From the NCBI GenBank assembly GCA_001839685.1, contig MLAK01000561.1, forward strand, positions 34,197 to 98,196: a stretch of 64,000 nt of DNA, given 5' to 3'. Below the pieces are notes generated by a model, which was not told the DNA's origin, ran no database searches, and saw only the letters and a program-made list of their open reading frames with translations. The translations under genes and the position numbers were made by a program. The DNA is from Tritrichomonas foetus (Eukaryota > Parabasalia > Tritrichomonadida > Tritrichomonadidae). Positions 28,312-38,688 of the stretch are shown here, piece after piece. Numbering within the stretch: the stretch's first letter is position 1; every line of letters starts with the position of its first letter.

Positions 28312-29565
28312 TCATTTGATTGCTTGCTTCAAAATAGGAAGTCTATGCGCCATGTTCGGTATTATAGAAAGGGATGATGCTGTAGTTATTGTCGGCAAAG
28401 ACAATTTCTTGGGAGTTCGAATGGCTTGACCCGCTTTTTCTTGGCTCATCATCACTTTTAAGGCAGAAGGATGGGTTGTCCTTTTGAAGCAATACATGCT
28501 GCAGTTCTTCACTTTTTCAGATGAAGAAAGAGAAGCATGTTTCTCGTTAATTTCCAGTTCAGCCAATGATAAATTTCGTGAGAGAAGGTTATTATATTCG
28601 ATTTTATATTTATGATCAGAAATATTATTGAAAGCACAATGAATTCTCATTAGTGGCTTTATTGGATTCAACACGACTTTATTTAAAATGCACTCTCGAT
28701 TAATGATCAAAGATCCGCACATTCCATGCACATTTTTGGCAAAGACATTACTGGTTGAGAAAACAGTTGTTACGAAACCGTCAAACATTGTATCAACTCC
28801 TGTTGGAATTGATTGATGTGCTCTAATAATCCTGTCACAGCGAACTGCTGACAAGAATTTCTTTGTTGCGGAAATTCCAAATTCTTTCCCCTTCCCGCGG
28901 TAAGATGGTTTATACTTTTTGGTTTTATTTGTTGGGTCTGACCACAGAAGGTCAATGCAGAGGTCATCTAATTCTATAATTGGTCTCCTAATATTTAGCA
29001 GATCACTTCGGCTTGAAACACGAGATGAAATTCCTCCGTGGACACAAAAAACGGAATTGTTGATAATCGCGCACATTGGCAACCATTGAAAAACATCATT
29101 TATTCTCTCCCATATCAAAGGAAAGCCATAACTGCGCATTACTTCCTGAAAAAAGCCATAGTTTGAATTGATATTTGATATCTCATGATTTCCTTTAAGC
29201 AGATAAACGTTTTTTGGGAAAAGTGTCATCAACGAAAGCAAAATTGTAGCCACTTCGATTGAAAACTGACCCCTGTCGACATAATCACCGAGAAATAAAT
29301 AATTGGTATGCGGCGGTAATCCGTGAATCGATAAAATACGAACTAAGTCGATGAGATTGCCATGAAGGTCGCCGATGATGACAAACTCGCCGTTAATCGC
29401 GAGGACGGTTTCCTCTCCTTTTAAAATTTCGATGGATTCTCTGCACAGCTGCTCGATTGTTGCTGGCGCAAATAAAGGAATCGGAATATCAGCACCAATC
29501 ATGTGAATTTCGTTCATAGTGAGTTTGAGGATCCTTCGGTATGTTTGAAATACGAGGGATGCCAT
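28312..29565 (-). CDS. PPP-family serine/threonine phosphatase (PP1/PP2A-like) with C-terminal extension
   Basis: 417 residues; the catalytic domain is at about 45-310. Signature motifs: GDLHGN (65-70, Leu for the usual Ile and Asn for Gln), GDYVDRG (93-99), GNHE (125-128), VHGGIS and RAHQ. These supply the metal ligands and catalytic His, so the enzyme should be active. The ~100-residue C-terminal extension is Ser/Lys-rich and may target the enzyme. It is a divergent paralogue rather than canonical PP1; which regulatory subunits it uses is unknown. The start is the first ATG at 29565, and a second ATG follows 16 codons later. Confidence 0.88.
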   Translation of the reverse strand: MASLVFQTYRRILKLTMNEIHMIGADIPIPLFAPATIEQLCRESIEILKGEETVLAINGEFVIIGDLHGNLIDLVRILSIHGLPPHTNYLFLGDYVDRGQFSIEVATILLSLMTLFPKNVYLLKGNHEISNINSNYGFFQEVMRSYGFPLIWERINDVFQWLPMCAIINNSVFCVHGGISSRVSSRSDLLNIRRPIIELDDLCIDLLWSDPTNKTKKYKPSYRGKGKEFGISATKKFLSAVRCDRIIRAHQSIPTGVDTMFDGFVTTVFSTSNVFAKNVHGMCGSLIINRECILNKVVLNPIKPLMRIHCAFNNISDHKYKIEYNNLLSRNLSLAELEINEKHASLSSSEKVKNCSMYCFKRTTHPSALKVMMSQEKAGQAIRTPKKLSLPTITTASSLSIIPNMAHRLPILKQAIK

Positions 29566-30355
29566 CTTTCGTCGGAATTAAATAATGTTTTCAATTTTTT
29601 AAGGTAAGTATTCAAAAAAACATCTTCACTCATTCAAATTTGAATAGTACAGCAAGTTTTTTCTGATAAATGTCGTCTATAATAGTTGTTTGAAAGCTAA
29701 AAAAAATAATATTGGATTGAATTATTCATTTTGAATATGTTGAGGTATTTGAGTGAATTCAACAATTATTCCCTAACAATTATGTAAATTTTTTCTGGGA
29801 GGCAGCTATTATAAAAGAATTTTGAATAATATGTAATCTTCCCAAAACCGATTCTAAGAAAAAGAGATTTTCACCAAAGTTATAAAACATCGTCCTAAAT
29901 GACCAACACATTTTTCCCCATAGTATGACAACATTAAATTATTGCATTCAATTTTTAAATATGCTATATCTTGAATTTTACAATATTTTTTACTCATTTT
30001 AACATAAAAGTAGATAATACTCTAAAGAAATATCAATAAAAATGACTCTGTGAAAAACAATCTAAAAATCTTCAACTCGGCATTTCAAGAAAAAGATATT
30101 ATTTGGCGATATTAATTAGCCAACATGATATAAAAAGAATATAAATCACTTTCAATTAACAAAATTTGTAGAATTCTTTGAATTTCCTGATATTAATCCG
30201 ATAAGAGAAAAAACAAATCCTTATTTTGAAAGGATTCATGTTTTTCATATACAAAATTAAATTGTGATCATTATGGAATAAACGCTGAATAGAAAAAAAA
30301 TAATTATAAAATTTCGAATAATATTTTATCATACACAAAATACATACAATAGATC
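29566..30355. other. intergenic, no gene seen
   Basis: AT-rich sequence between two minus-strand genes; no gene or RNA recognised. Confidence 0.6.
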
Positions 30356-30790
30356 TTAGAAATCTGTAAAATCTTCATAATCTGAAGTTGTTGTACTGCT
30401 TAACGTCTCCGTTTCAGTTAACTCGTATGTTGGATCTGGTTCGGGCAAATCCGTGTCTATGGCTTCGCATCTATTTTCTAGGCTGTATGACGACGTGCAT
30501 TCAAAAACTTTGCATTCATTCGAGCTGCAATTCGAAATTCGAGAATTTTTGGAAACATTCATAATACTGAGAATATCTAAGTCTGCATAAATATCTATTT
30601 CATCATCTGACGAGGAAAGTATTTCATTTTCAGATGCTGAAATAAACGAATCGCTTTCGGATGGTCCGATAATATCTTCATCAATATCGACAAATTGGTC
30701 TGCTTCGTCATCGGTCTCTAAGAAACGTAATGGAATGGCGCTTCCTTTGGGCATCGCCAGGAGAACCACTTTTTGATTCTCAAGGGCCAT
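30356..30790 (-). CDS. acidic Ser-rich hypothetical protein
   Basis: 144 residues from the ATG at 30790; five upstream codons begin with TTG only. After a short hydrophobic start (VVLLAMPKGSAIPLRFLE) the protein is strongly acidic and Ser/Thr-rich (SSSDDEID, TETETLSSTTTSDYEDF), with four Cys near the middle. Such composition suggests a disordered, possibly casein-kinase-phosphorylated protein. No family is recognised. Its sustained acidic bias in AT-rich surroundings supports real coding. Confidence 0.5.
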   Translation of the reverse strand: MALENQKVVLLAMPKGSAIPLRFLETDDEADQFVDIDEDIIGPSESDSFISASENEILSSSDDEIDIYADLDILSIMNVSKNSRISNCSSNECKVFECTSSYSLENRCEAIDTDLPEPDPTYELTETETLSSTTTSDYEDFTDF

Positions 30791-31553
30791 TGAAAGCCTC
30801 TTCAATTTTGACGGTTCTCATTCCTCAAGGAAGTAAAAATTCGATTGATGTTCATTTCCTCGTACGTTTATATTTTTTTGTATCATCACACATAAAAAAT
30901 TCTGATTCTACTTGGAATTATGAAAAAATAATAAGTATCCAATTAAGTAACCAAATTTTTGTTCTGATAATTGATTGATATCTTTCTAAAAATCTATATT
31001 TTTAGGGATAATTGACGAAAATTTATAAATAAAAGTGTGAAATAGAATAGATGATTATCATTAACAGTATGTAAAGCACTTTTGAGTATTATGGACAAAG
31101 TAATTATATGAAAATCAAATTAAAGTTAACTTTAGAAAATGAGATGTTATTTCATTTATCATCATATGATTCTTTTGCTTTTCTCTTTTCAAAATCTTTG
31201 TTAACTAAATTTAATTAACTCAAATTATTTATATGAAGCCACTTGGCCATGAAGGCGGTTCATAAGTAATTAACGTCTGTTTATTGATGATATCAATTTT
31301 ACCTTTCTTTTCACCTAAGAAACAGTTATTTTCCTCAAAAATGTATAACCTATCAGTAACGATAATTATTGAAAAAAAGCAGTTCAAATTCCTGTGATAG
31401 CGCAAAGGAGTTATAATGCCAATATTGCACTCAGACAGAATTCATTCAGTTTATAGATTTCATTGAAAATAACACCACTGTACGTTTAACCTTTTCAATT
31501 TTTGAAATAATATAAACGTCTAATAGTTTATATTACTCATTTCACTCTCAATC
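30791..31553. promoter_or_regulatory. divergent 5' flank; initiator-like sites near 31537
   Basis: Between a minus-strand and a plus-strand gene. TCATTT (31537) and TCACTC (31542) fit the trichomonad initiator TCA-Y-W or come close to it, 10-15 bases before the ATG at 31554. Nothing else is seen. Confidence 0.35.
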
Positions 31554-31910
31554 ATGACCTCATACCTTCGCTATCAACGTGAAAAACAACCAACAAACTA
31601 TTGCAAATATTGCCAGACAGGACCACAAGCAGCTCAGTTATTCCCAACTTCTCAAGCTCGCTATCAATTCCATGTCAGATCCGGCTTGATGGATTACGAA
31701 GACACAACCTTCAATCCAAACCTTATCGTTCCCCCACGCTATGAAACCAACCCATTAGATATTGAAAATATTCTTTCCATGAGATCTCAAGATATTCACA
31801 GTAAACAGCAAGTTGCAAGGCGTGCATCCAATACTTGCCACTGCTGCAACTACGAATCAGGAGCAGTAATTCATAACGATCTCGCAAGATCTTTCCCTCA
31901 CTTGGCATAA
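31554..31910 (+). CDS. small Cys-motif hypothetical protein
   Basis: 118 residues. A CKYC pair (17-20) and a CHCC cluster (about 95-98) could together bind one zinc ion. The rest is mixed polar sequence with no membrane segment or repeats. Codon usage and the initiator-like site just upstream support a real gene. I do not recognise a family; a role in the flagellum or in a zinc-dependent complex would be a guess. Confidence 0.6.
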   Translation: MTSYLRYQREKQPTNYCKYCQTGPQAAQLFPTSQARYQFHVRSGLMDYEDTTFNPNLIVPPRYETNPLDIENILSMRSQDIHSKQQVARRASNTCHCCNYESGAVIHNDLARSFPHLA

Positions 31911-32629
31911 AAAGCCACTGTAGGCTATGATTAAAATGAAACGTAATGACTATTCCTCTGATTTTTTTTGGAAAGTAAATGTTAAACGATTTGATCTTAT
32001 TTTTTTTTTTCATCAAAAAAATTCTGAAATCATGAAATTAATTTCATTTAATATAAATATTAAATTGGAATCCTTATTTTCTAGATACCGTTGTTAATGA
32101 GAAATGAATAATAAATCACCAAAATTGAGTTTTTTCAAGTGCAAAATCAAATAATATTCATTAAAGGTATAATAATATTAGTAACTGCAGCTTATAAACA
32201 ATCAATTGCGGTTGTGGATTCATTTTTAAAAATTTTATCAATATAAAAGAAAAATATTGTCTTTGTGAATAAAATATATTTTCAAAGTTAATGAATTATG
32301 TTGAATAGTGGAAAAATTTTGAGCCAAATTACAAATTTCGAAGAATGTGTAATTTTGATATTAATTAGTTTTAATTTATATTCATCCTATATTTCAATCA
32401 TCATTCTTTAAATCTATTTTATCAGTAGTATTGTAATAAACATTTAAAAATGCCAAGATATTAATACAAAATCATGATGACAAGCAAATTCGAGCCTTTC
32501 AATATTTTCTTTTTTCAATTATTATTTAAAACATTTTCTGACGAATAATTATACGATATTGAATCGATTCTGAAATCTCTTCAGAAAACACTTCACTTTT
32601 TCCATAAAAGACGTTTTCAACTGGAAATC
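31911..32629. other. intergenic, upstream of kinase gene
   Basis: AT-rich. A TCACTT initiator-like site is at 32593, 37 bases before the kinase ATG. No gene seen. Confidence 0.5.
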
Positions 32630-33823
32630 ATGACCCAGCCTCCTCCGCCTCGCGAATTCTGCTTGATCAAACAGCTCGGAAAAGGATCGTTTTCAGAAGT
32701 ATGGCTCGCCCAACATGTCGCGTTTGGGAAAGCCGTTTCAGTGAAAATCATTCGAAAAAATGACGTTAACAAATCGGACGCAATTTTACGGATGCAAAGA
32801 GAGATTGAAATTCATTTAAAAGCTCAACACAGGTTTATATCATCTCTTTTTTGGATTACAGAAGACCTGCATCATATTTTTCTTATTATGGAATATATTC
32901 CAAATGGCACATTAATGGATAGAGTCAAAGACAATCAAATCAAAAAGGATAATAACGTTTCTAATCATACTGATACTTCAAATCACGACGGAAACAATTT
33001 TGTGAATAGTCCCGTGATATCCCATAAACATGGAAATGGAAAATTAAGTGAATTAGAAGCACTTCACTACTTTGCCCAGATATTGAAAGCTGTAAATTAC
33101 TTGCATAATGTTTTAAATGTTGTTCACCGTGACCTCAAACTTGAAAATGTTCTTATTGATCAATATAATAATGTCAGATTGATTGATTTTGGTTTTAGTG
33201 CTTTTGAAAGTTCACAACAAGCCATGAATGAAACGTGTGGATCACCAAGATATGCTGCTCCCGAAATCTATTTAGAACAACCATGTACAAAAGCTATTGA
33301 CATGTGGGCACTTGGTGTAATTTTATATTTTCTAGTAACTGGAACTTATCCATTTGATGCAAAATGTACAGATGATCTTGCAGAGAAAGTCATAGAAAGT
33401 ACACCAACATATTCAGTTAGTATGAGTTCTCATCTGCGTTCATTACTCCAAAAGTTATTAACAAAAGATCCAAAGAAAAGAATAACAGTTGAACAAGCAT
33501 TAAATCATCCGTGGATCTTAAATAAATATGCTAGTGAGAAAAATAACAATGAAGTGAAAAATGATAAAGAAAATGATGAAGCTGATTCACCAATATTCTC
33601 ATGGAATGATTCACTTTTAGTTAAAATCAATAAAAGAGAAAAAGCAACTCAAAATATCAATGGAAAAGTGAATCATTCTTCAGTACGTTTTGGCTTTTCT
33701 GCTCCAACCAAGAAAAATAATGATGATCAAACAACCAAAATGACTGCTACAGAGAGGCTTTTAGCTTCTGGTAAATTTAGATTGAATCAAAAAAAGAATA
33801 ATAACATTCAAACCTCCCCATAA
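32630..33823 (+). CDS. CAMK/SNF1-like serine/threonine protein kinase
   Basis: 397 residues. The kinase domain is at about 10-300 with all catalytic motifs: LGKGSFSEV (16-24), VSVKI Lys39, VVHRDLKLENV, IDFGFS, CGSPRYAAPE, DMWALGVILYFLVTGTYPF and HPWIL. The CGSPxYAAPE activation loop points to the CAMKL (AMPK/MARK/NIM1-like) group. An Asn/His/Asp-rich insert of about 40 residues sits between the hinge (MEYIPNGTLMDRV) and the SELEALHYFAQIL helix. The tail (300-397) is Lys/Asn-rich and unstructured. Predicted active; substrate unknown. A 21-bp minisatellite follows the stop codon. Confidence 0.9.
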   Translation: MTQPPPPREFCLIKQLGKGSFSEVWLAQHVAFGKAVSVKIIRKNDVNKSDAILRMQREIEIHLKAQHRFISSLFWITEDLHHIFLIMEYIPNGTLMDRVKDNQIKKDNNVSNHTDTSNHDGNNFVNSPVISHKHGNGKLSELEALHYFAQILKAVNYLHNVLNVVHRDLKLENVLIDQYNNVRLIDFGFSAFESSQQAMNETCGSPRYAAPEIYLEQPCTKAIDMWALGVILYFLVTGTYPFDAKCTDDLAEKVIESTPTYSVSMSSHLRSLLQKLLTKDPKKRITVEQALNHPWILNKYASEKNNNEVKNDKENDEADSPIFSWNDSLLVKINKREKATQNINGKVNHSSVRFGFSAPTKKNNDDQTTKMTATERLLASGKFRLNQKKNNNIQTSP

Positions 33824-33879
33824 AAATAGTGTATATTAAATGTTTTATAGATTGCGAATCAATGTATGCTTTTTAATAT

Positions 33880-33999
33880 ATTCCTATTCTTTTTAATATT
33901 ATTCCTATTCTTTTTAATATTATTCCTATTCTTTTTAATATTATTCCTATTCTTTTTAATATTATTCCTATTCTTTTTGTTATAATTCCTATTCATTAT
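33880..33999. repeat. 21-bp minisatellite, six units
   Basis: Units start with ATTCCTATTC at 33880, 33901, 33922, 33943, 33964 and 33985 (the last diverged). It begins 57 bases after the kinase stop codon, in the spacer before the convergent KATNIP-like gene. Confidence 0.95.
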
Positions 34000-34091
34000 G
34001 TTTAATATGAAGAAATATCATAGAAAAGAAATGAACGAAAAAGAAACTTTAGTAATAAAGATTATTCAAATAAAAAAATAGTAACACTCTA

Positions 34092-35300
34092 TCAATTTTG
34101 TATTTCAATATGTATCATATTCTCTGGAACCTCATGTAATACAGCACATTGAACTGTTTTCTCGAGGTTGAATACCTTTCCAGTTCCAATTGGTATTTTT
34201 CCGCACCATATACATTTTCCATTTTCGCGAATCTTCACCTTTTTAATGCCAAATCGTAAACTTCTTCTTTCAGCATTAAAATTCCAAATGAAAACTTTTG
34301 AAATATACATTGGCTTTTTCAGAATGAAAGTTATTGATGGTATTTGTCCTTGAATAACATCACTTAGAAACATATCATGAAAATCATTTGTCTCTTTGTT
34401 TGGACGAAGTAATAAAGATCGATTTACTGCATTTTCAACACCATTTACATGAATTTCACTGATATCTTCGCAAGAAACCAGTTGGCCATGTATATCAACA
34501 AGATCAATTCCATTTATACCAAGTTTATTGACATTATTATATGTTTCCAAAACTTGAATATCTATTTGAGTAACTGGTTTAATGGGCAAAATTCCATATT
34601 GGTCAGTGAAGGCTTTAACCTTTGGTAGAATCATCATTTTATAACTTTCAAATTCGTTTTTAACTAATTGTAAATTGGTTCCAAACTGTTGAGGAATAAT
34701 ACCTCTGGAAACTAAAGAAGTTCCTTCATAAATGCTAACACATTTCACAGCAGAATTAAGTTTTTCAAAAGAATTTAATATTCTTATGACTTTTGGTTCA
34801 TACATATTTTCGATTGATAAAATAATGGAGAATCCTTTTTCAAATTTTTCACAAAACGATTTATGGTTTTGCCTGTGATATGTTTCTGTCAAAATTCCAT
34901 CAAGAGAGGATAAATTTGATGGATCAGGGATCGACGAAATGTTGGTGACCGGAATCGGCTTTTTTTGCTCATCATATATTGCTAATGATGAAAGAGTAAT
35001 TTCTGAGCTATTTCCCCAAGTACTTTCTATTTTAATTATAATAATTTTTTTATTCAATTTGTTAAGGTTTCTATATTTCACCGCCTTTTTTGCACAACTA
35101 TTTACATTGATAAGTGCAATGCTTTTTCTTTTGGAAAGAACGTCAAAAACTGGTTTGGTTTCTGATGGATGGATTAAATTTGAAAATGTTTTTACATTTG
35201 ACATGTTTCGAGATTTCGCCAATGATAGATTCTTATTTGACGCAAATGTTTGCATTGGAAAACAGGATTTTACAGCTGCAACTCCTTTTCCGTTGATCAT
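34092..35300 (-). CDS. KATNIP-like ciliary protein (DUF4457 repeats)
   Basis: 402 residues. Two copies of a DUF4457-like unit are visible: IIIKIESTWGNSSEITLSSL with IYDEQKKPI (about 85-115), and IDIQVLETYNNVNKLGINGI with LVDIHGQLV (about 245-275). The second is followed by ISKVFIWNFNAERRSLRFG and IKKVKIRENGKCIWCGKI (about 335-375), the block that ends DUF4457. KATNIP binds microtubules and katanin at ciliary bases in other eukaryotes. This copy is much shorter than animal KATNIP, so it could be a reduced orthologue or one of several paralogues. The basic N terminus (1-80) is low in structure. Confidence 0.62.
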   Translation of the reverse strand: MINGKGVAAVKSCFPMQTFASNKNLSLAKSRNMSNVKTFSNLIHPSETKPVFDVLSKRKSIALINVNSCAKKAVKYRNLNKLNKKIIIIKIESTWGNSSEITLSSLAIYDEQKKPIPVTNISSIPDPSNLSSLDGILTETYHRQNHKSFCEKFEKGFSIILSIENMYEPKVIRILNSFEKLNSAVKCVSIYEGTSLVSRGIIPQQFGTNLQLVKNEFESYKMMILPKVKAFTDQYGILPIKPVTQIDIQVLETYNNVNKLGINGIDLVDIHGQLVSCEDISEIHVNGVENAVNRSLLLRPNKETNDFHDMFLSDVIQGQIPSITFILKKPMYISKVFIWNFNAERRSLRFGIKKVKIRENGKCIWCGKIPIGTGKVFNLEKTVQCAVLHEVPENMIHIEIQN

Positions 35301-36176
35301 TTTTGAGCAAAATGTGAAATGTAAAGATTTCTATTGAGAACTTTTTCAATACATATGTAAAATTTATAAAGAAAAAATTGAATTGTTATCAGAAAAATTT
35401 ATGCGTTAACGTACAAGATATCTATCAAAAAAACACAAAAATTGAATATGACAAGAAATTTCTAATTCACAATTTTCTCTTTATCACCTTGGATATCGAT
35501 ATTAAATTGTTTTCTATAATGATGAAATTTAACAAGGAAAATAAATATCCTATTCATAAATATCAGAGAAGTGTGAAATTAATGTGAGTCCAAATTTATC
35601 ACAAGAAAAATTGATATAATATTAACGCCTTTCAAAAAATATTATTGGAAACTCATTTTAAAAGGAATTTATGGTGATTAGATCAATCATTCAAATTGTA
35701 TATCATCATTGGAAAAGAATACATAATCACGACACTATGGATTACAAATATATTTACTGGAAATGTTTCTGACGTAACTGATTAAAGGAGCAAAAATAAT
35801 ATTTCGAAAATAAAGAAGTGAATTTCATCACAAAGAAATTGGTGAAATTACAGACAAAATTTCCAGTATAATCACTAACTGTTGACATAGTATAGTCTAA
35901 TGATGCATTCAACCAGGTCTATGCCTGTTGCTCAATTATGAATAATCACAAACCACACGAATTCTTTTATTATGATGATACTAATAGTAGTTTTTACATA
36001 ATGCAAGTGAATTCTATTAATCAAAGCCATATTTCAAAGAAAAAAAACTGTCGTTAGAGCAATCCCACATTGCCTCGTGAAATAATCTAACTTATCTCTG
36101 AAAATAATTATTTCGATTCAAAAATTTTACAAACCATTTATCTTCTGAAATTTCCTATAAATTGTACGTTATTTAT
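35301..36176. promoter_or_regulatory. divergent 5' flank, no gene seen
   Basis: Between KATNIP-like (minus) and CFAP100-like (plus), two predicted ciliary genes with a shared upstream region. A short plus-strand open frame at 35378-35587 has no coding features beyond AT-rich composition. Confidence 0.4.
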
Positions 36177-37565
36177 ATGTTTATCGATGATTTAGATGAA
36201 CCTTTATCAGAACTTCTTCAATACACAGAGAGAAGATTGCCATCAACTGAACAAAGGCCCAGAAATCCATTCAAATTGCCGCCGCCCACCGATTCTTTCG
36301 GATATCGCGAACAAAATAAACGAGAGCTTGCTGCAGAACGAGAAAGAATGAGGAAAATGACTTTAGTTCAACGAACGGATTCTTTAAAGCCATCAATTCC
36401 ATCTTGCGTTACTCAAAAAACCCGCGCTAATTCGGTCATGTCAGGAAAGTCAACAGTTCGTTCTGAATCGCACAGTTCAATCAGATTTGAAAAGCATCAA
36501 CGAACCACGGAATTCATTCAACAGAAAAGAGAGATTTACATCGTTCAAATGCTGATTGATCGGAAAAATGTAGAAATATCCAAACTGACAAACCAAATGA
36601 AAAATGAAGAAGTAGGAATTGTTGAAACCGAACAAAAAATTGCTCAGCAGTCACAAAAAATTAAATTGATGACTGCAAAATGTGAAGCTCGACTTGCCCG
36701 CGCAAGGAAAAAAGCAGAAAACGCAATAAGAAAACGTGTTGAGCTTCAGAAACAATACAAGCAGGTTTTAAATTCTGTTTCCATTATGAGATCAGAAATA
36801 CTGAAAAATGAAGAAACTTTGGAATCGTATCAGCGATATTATGACTTTTTAAATGCCCTCAAGCCCAAAGATTGTGAGATTTTTGATTACTTCACACGTC
36901 CAAATAAGCTTATTGATGAAATGAATGAGCACGAGAAGAAAAACTTATTCATAATAGAAAAATGCCAATATTTTGATAACCAAATGGCTAAAAATGTGAA
37001 AAAAATTCAGAAGGATATCGATAGTACTGATAATACAATAAACGGAGTAAATAAGAGTCTGAGTGATTATCATCGAACTCGTTATATCGATTCTGAAGTT
37101 GAAGACAAAACCGAAGGAAATATGCAATATTCAAATCAGCTTGATGATGAATTGGCGCGTTTGAAAGAACAAGTTAGAAGGGTTTATTCGAGCTGTCTGA
37201 AAAAGGAATCTGATATGGGACCAATTATTATGCTTGAAGAAATCGAAAGCAATCTTCATCTTTTACAAACAAAAATCATCAATGTTCTCCCGTCTTTTGT
37301 GGCAGAGAAACAGGCAATTAAAGATAAAGAAAGGAGAGAGAAACAAAGAAAAGAGAAACAAGAACAACAAGCAATCGAACAAGCAAAGAAAACGAAACAG
37401 ACACTTGAACGAGCAAACAGGCCAATCAAGAAGAAAACTGGAAGACCAATTATTGGAAGGGCAGTGCTCATCAAACATGAAAAGAAAGATGACGCTAAAT
37501 TAATCAGGCAGAGACTAGAACAGCAACGGGTGGAACAACTTCTGTATGGTTCCCCATATGAGTAA
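36177..37565 (+). CDS. CFAP100/CCDC37-like axonemal coiled-coil protein (DUF4200)
   Basis: 462 residues from the ATG at 36177. The DUF4200 signature is seen from about 115: TEFIQQKREIYIVQMLIDRK, EISKLTNQM, then KCEARLARARKKAENA and SEILKNEETLESYQRYYDFL followed by ALKP. The order, including the IxxLxxxM and YxxYxxFLxxLxP blocks, is that of CFAP100 (MIA1 in Chlamydomonas). CFAP100 forms the MIA complex with CFAP73 and regulates inner-arm dynein I1. A second coiled coil and a Lys/Gln-rich segment (about 385-425) follow. CFAP73 or CCDC42-type relatives are the alternatives. Confidence 0.62.
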   Translation: MFIDDLDEPLSELLQYTERRLPSTEQRPRNPFKLPPPTDSFGYREQNKRELAAERERMRKMTLVQRTDSLKPSIPSCVTQKTRANSVMSGKSTVRSESHSSIRFEKHQRTTEFIQQKREIYIVQMLIDRKNVEISKLTNQMKNEEVGIVETEQKIAQQSQKIKLMTAKCEARLARARKKAENAIRKRVELQKQYKQVLNSVSIMRSEILKNEETLESYQRYYDFLNALKPKDCEIFDYFTRPNKLIDEMNEHEKKNLFIIEKCQYFDNQMAKNVKKIQKDIDSTDNTINGVNKSLSDYHRTRYIDSEVEDKTEGNMQYSNQLDDELARLKEQVRRVYSSCLKKESDMGPIIMLEEIESNLHLLQTKIINVLPSFVAEKQAIKDKERREKQRKEKQEQQAIEQAKKTKQTLERANRPIKKKTGRPIIGRAVLIKHEKKDDAKLIRQRLEQQRVEQLLYGSPYE

Positions 37566-37770
37566 TAAATTTGTTTTTATTTTCGATTTGCGAATAATCG
37601 TATTGATATTTCTATTTTTCTTTTAAATATAACAACAACCACTTCATAATGAGCATTTCATTGATTTTTAAAATGATGATATTACATAATATTATGTTAG
37701 AATTGAATCATTCATGATTTGTTAAAAAATCGGTTTTTTTGGCCTTAATTTCACCTGGTTATTTGGGAAA

Positions 37771-38688
37771 ATGTGGAATGCTCAACCAATCCCACCAAAA
37801 CCACGACGAAAAGAAAAATTGCTAATGACTCAATCACACTTTTGGGATGTGATCAATTCAATCGAACTTCCAATCATAATTTTTCTCCAAAAATATCTAT
37901 TCGCTTATACGTCAACGAAAAAATGGAACAAAGTCACGAAATTGGCTTCACCTCGAATGATTCGTTTTCTTCCCATCATTTTTTATTCGATTGGGCTTCA
38001 AGACAAAGCCAAAATTTTATCGTTGTCATTGGTTTATTTTGCGCTTTTTTCGTCTTTCGGAAAGTATTTAATTAAACGGAGAAGACCAGGAAGCTATCCC
38101 AACATCCATGCTCCTGATTGTGCGCCAACATCGTCATTTCCATCACGGCATACGATCAGCGTCACTGTTGTTGCCTCTTTTTTCCCATTTTCCAATTTTT
38201 GGATTTGTCTTATCGTTGTGTCTCGCGTGATGCTTGGCATGCATTTCATCAGCGATTGCGTTTTGGGAGTGGCCATCGGAAAAATCGCACTTTTTGTTGC
38301 TCCAAGAATAACTGATCCAAATTATTGTCTCTTTCTTCTTTTAATCACTTTCCGAGTCTGGTCTGGCTGTTTCAAAATATTGTGTGGAGCTCTTCCAATT
38401 TTAATTACGCAAAATGTGAAGTGTTGTCCACTTTTTTCTGTGATTTTGCTTTTGTGGCCATTCATTCGAAGTTTTTGGCCAGGAATGAAAAGAGCTTCAG
38501 CTTTGGAGCTTCTTGTGATTGAAACTATTCCATTTGCATTACTCACCTTCTTGATAAATGCTGCGAATTTTGGATCGGTCTGGCTTTTTGAAAATCACTA
38601 CATTCAATTTTCGGCTGAGGAATGTTGGAACTCGTTGGTAAATTCGACAATGAGCTTGGCCAATAAAGTTTGGATGAAAGAGTTATAA
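37771..38688 (+). CDS. PAP2-superfamily membrane lipid phosphatase
   Basis: 305 residues with about seven hydrophobic segments. All three PAP2 motifs are present: C1 KYLIKRRRP, C2 PSRH (in TSSFPSRHTIS) and C3 SRVMLGMHFISD. These give the catalytic His and the phosphate-binding Arg/Lys residues, so an active lumenal phosphatase for lipid phosphates or pyrophosphates is predicted. The spacing and the NIHAPDCAPTSSFPSRH block resemble sphingosine-1-phosphate phosphatases and related ER enzymes. The exact substrate cannot be read from sequence. The start is the ATG at 37771. Confidence 0.85.
   Translation: MWNAQPIPPKPRRKEKLLMTQSHFWDVINSIELPIIIFLQKYLFAYTSTKKWNKVTKLASPRMIRFLPIIFYSIGLQDKAKILSLSLVYFALFSSFGKYLIKRRRPGSYPNIHAPDCAPTSSFPSRHTISVTVVASFFPFSNFWICLIVVSRVMLGMHFISDCVLGVAIGKIALFVAPRITDPNYCLFLLLITFRVWSGCFKILCGALPILITQNVKCCPLFSVILLLWPFIRSFWPGMKRASALELLVIETIPFALLTFLINAANFGSVWLFENHYIQFSAEECWNSLVNSTMSLANKVWMKEL

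Noticed and set aside
28082..28315. 77-codon minus-strand open frame
   Set aside because: It is only a translation of the 17-bp minisatellite.
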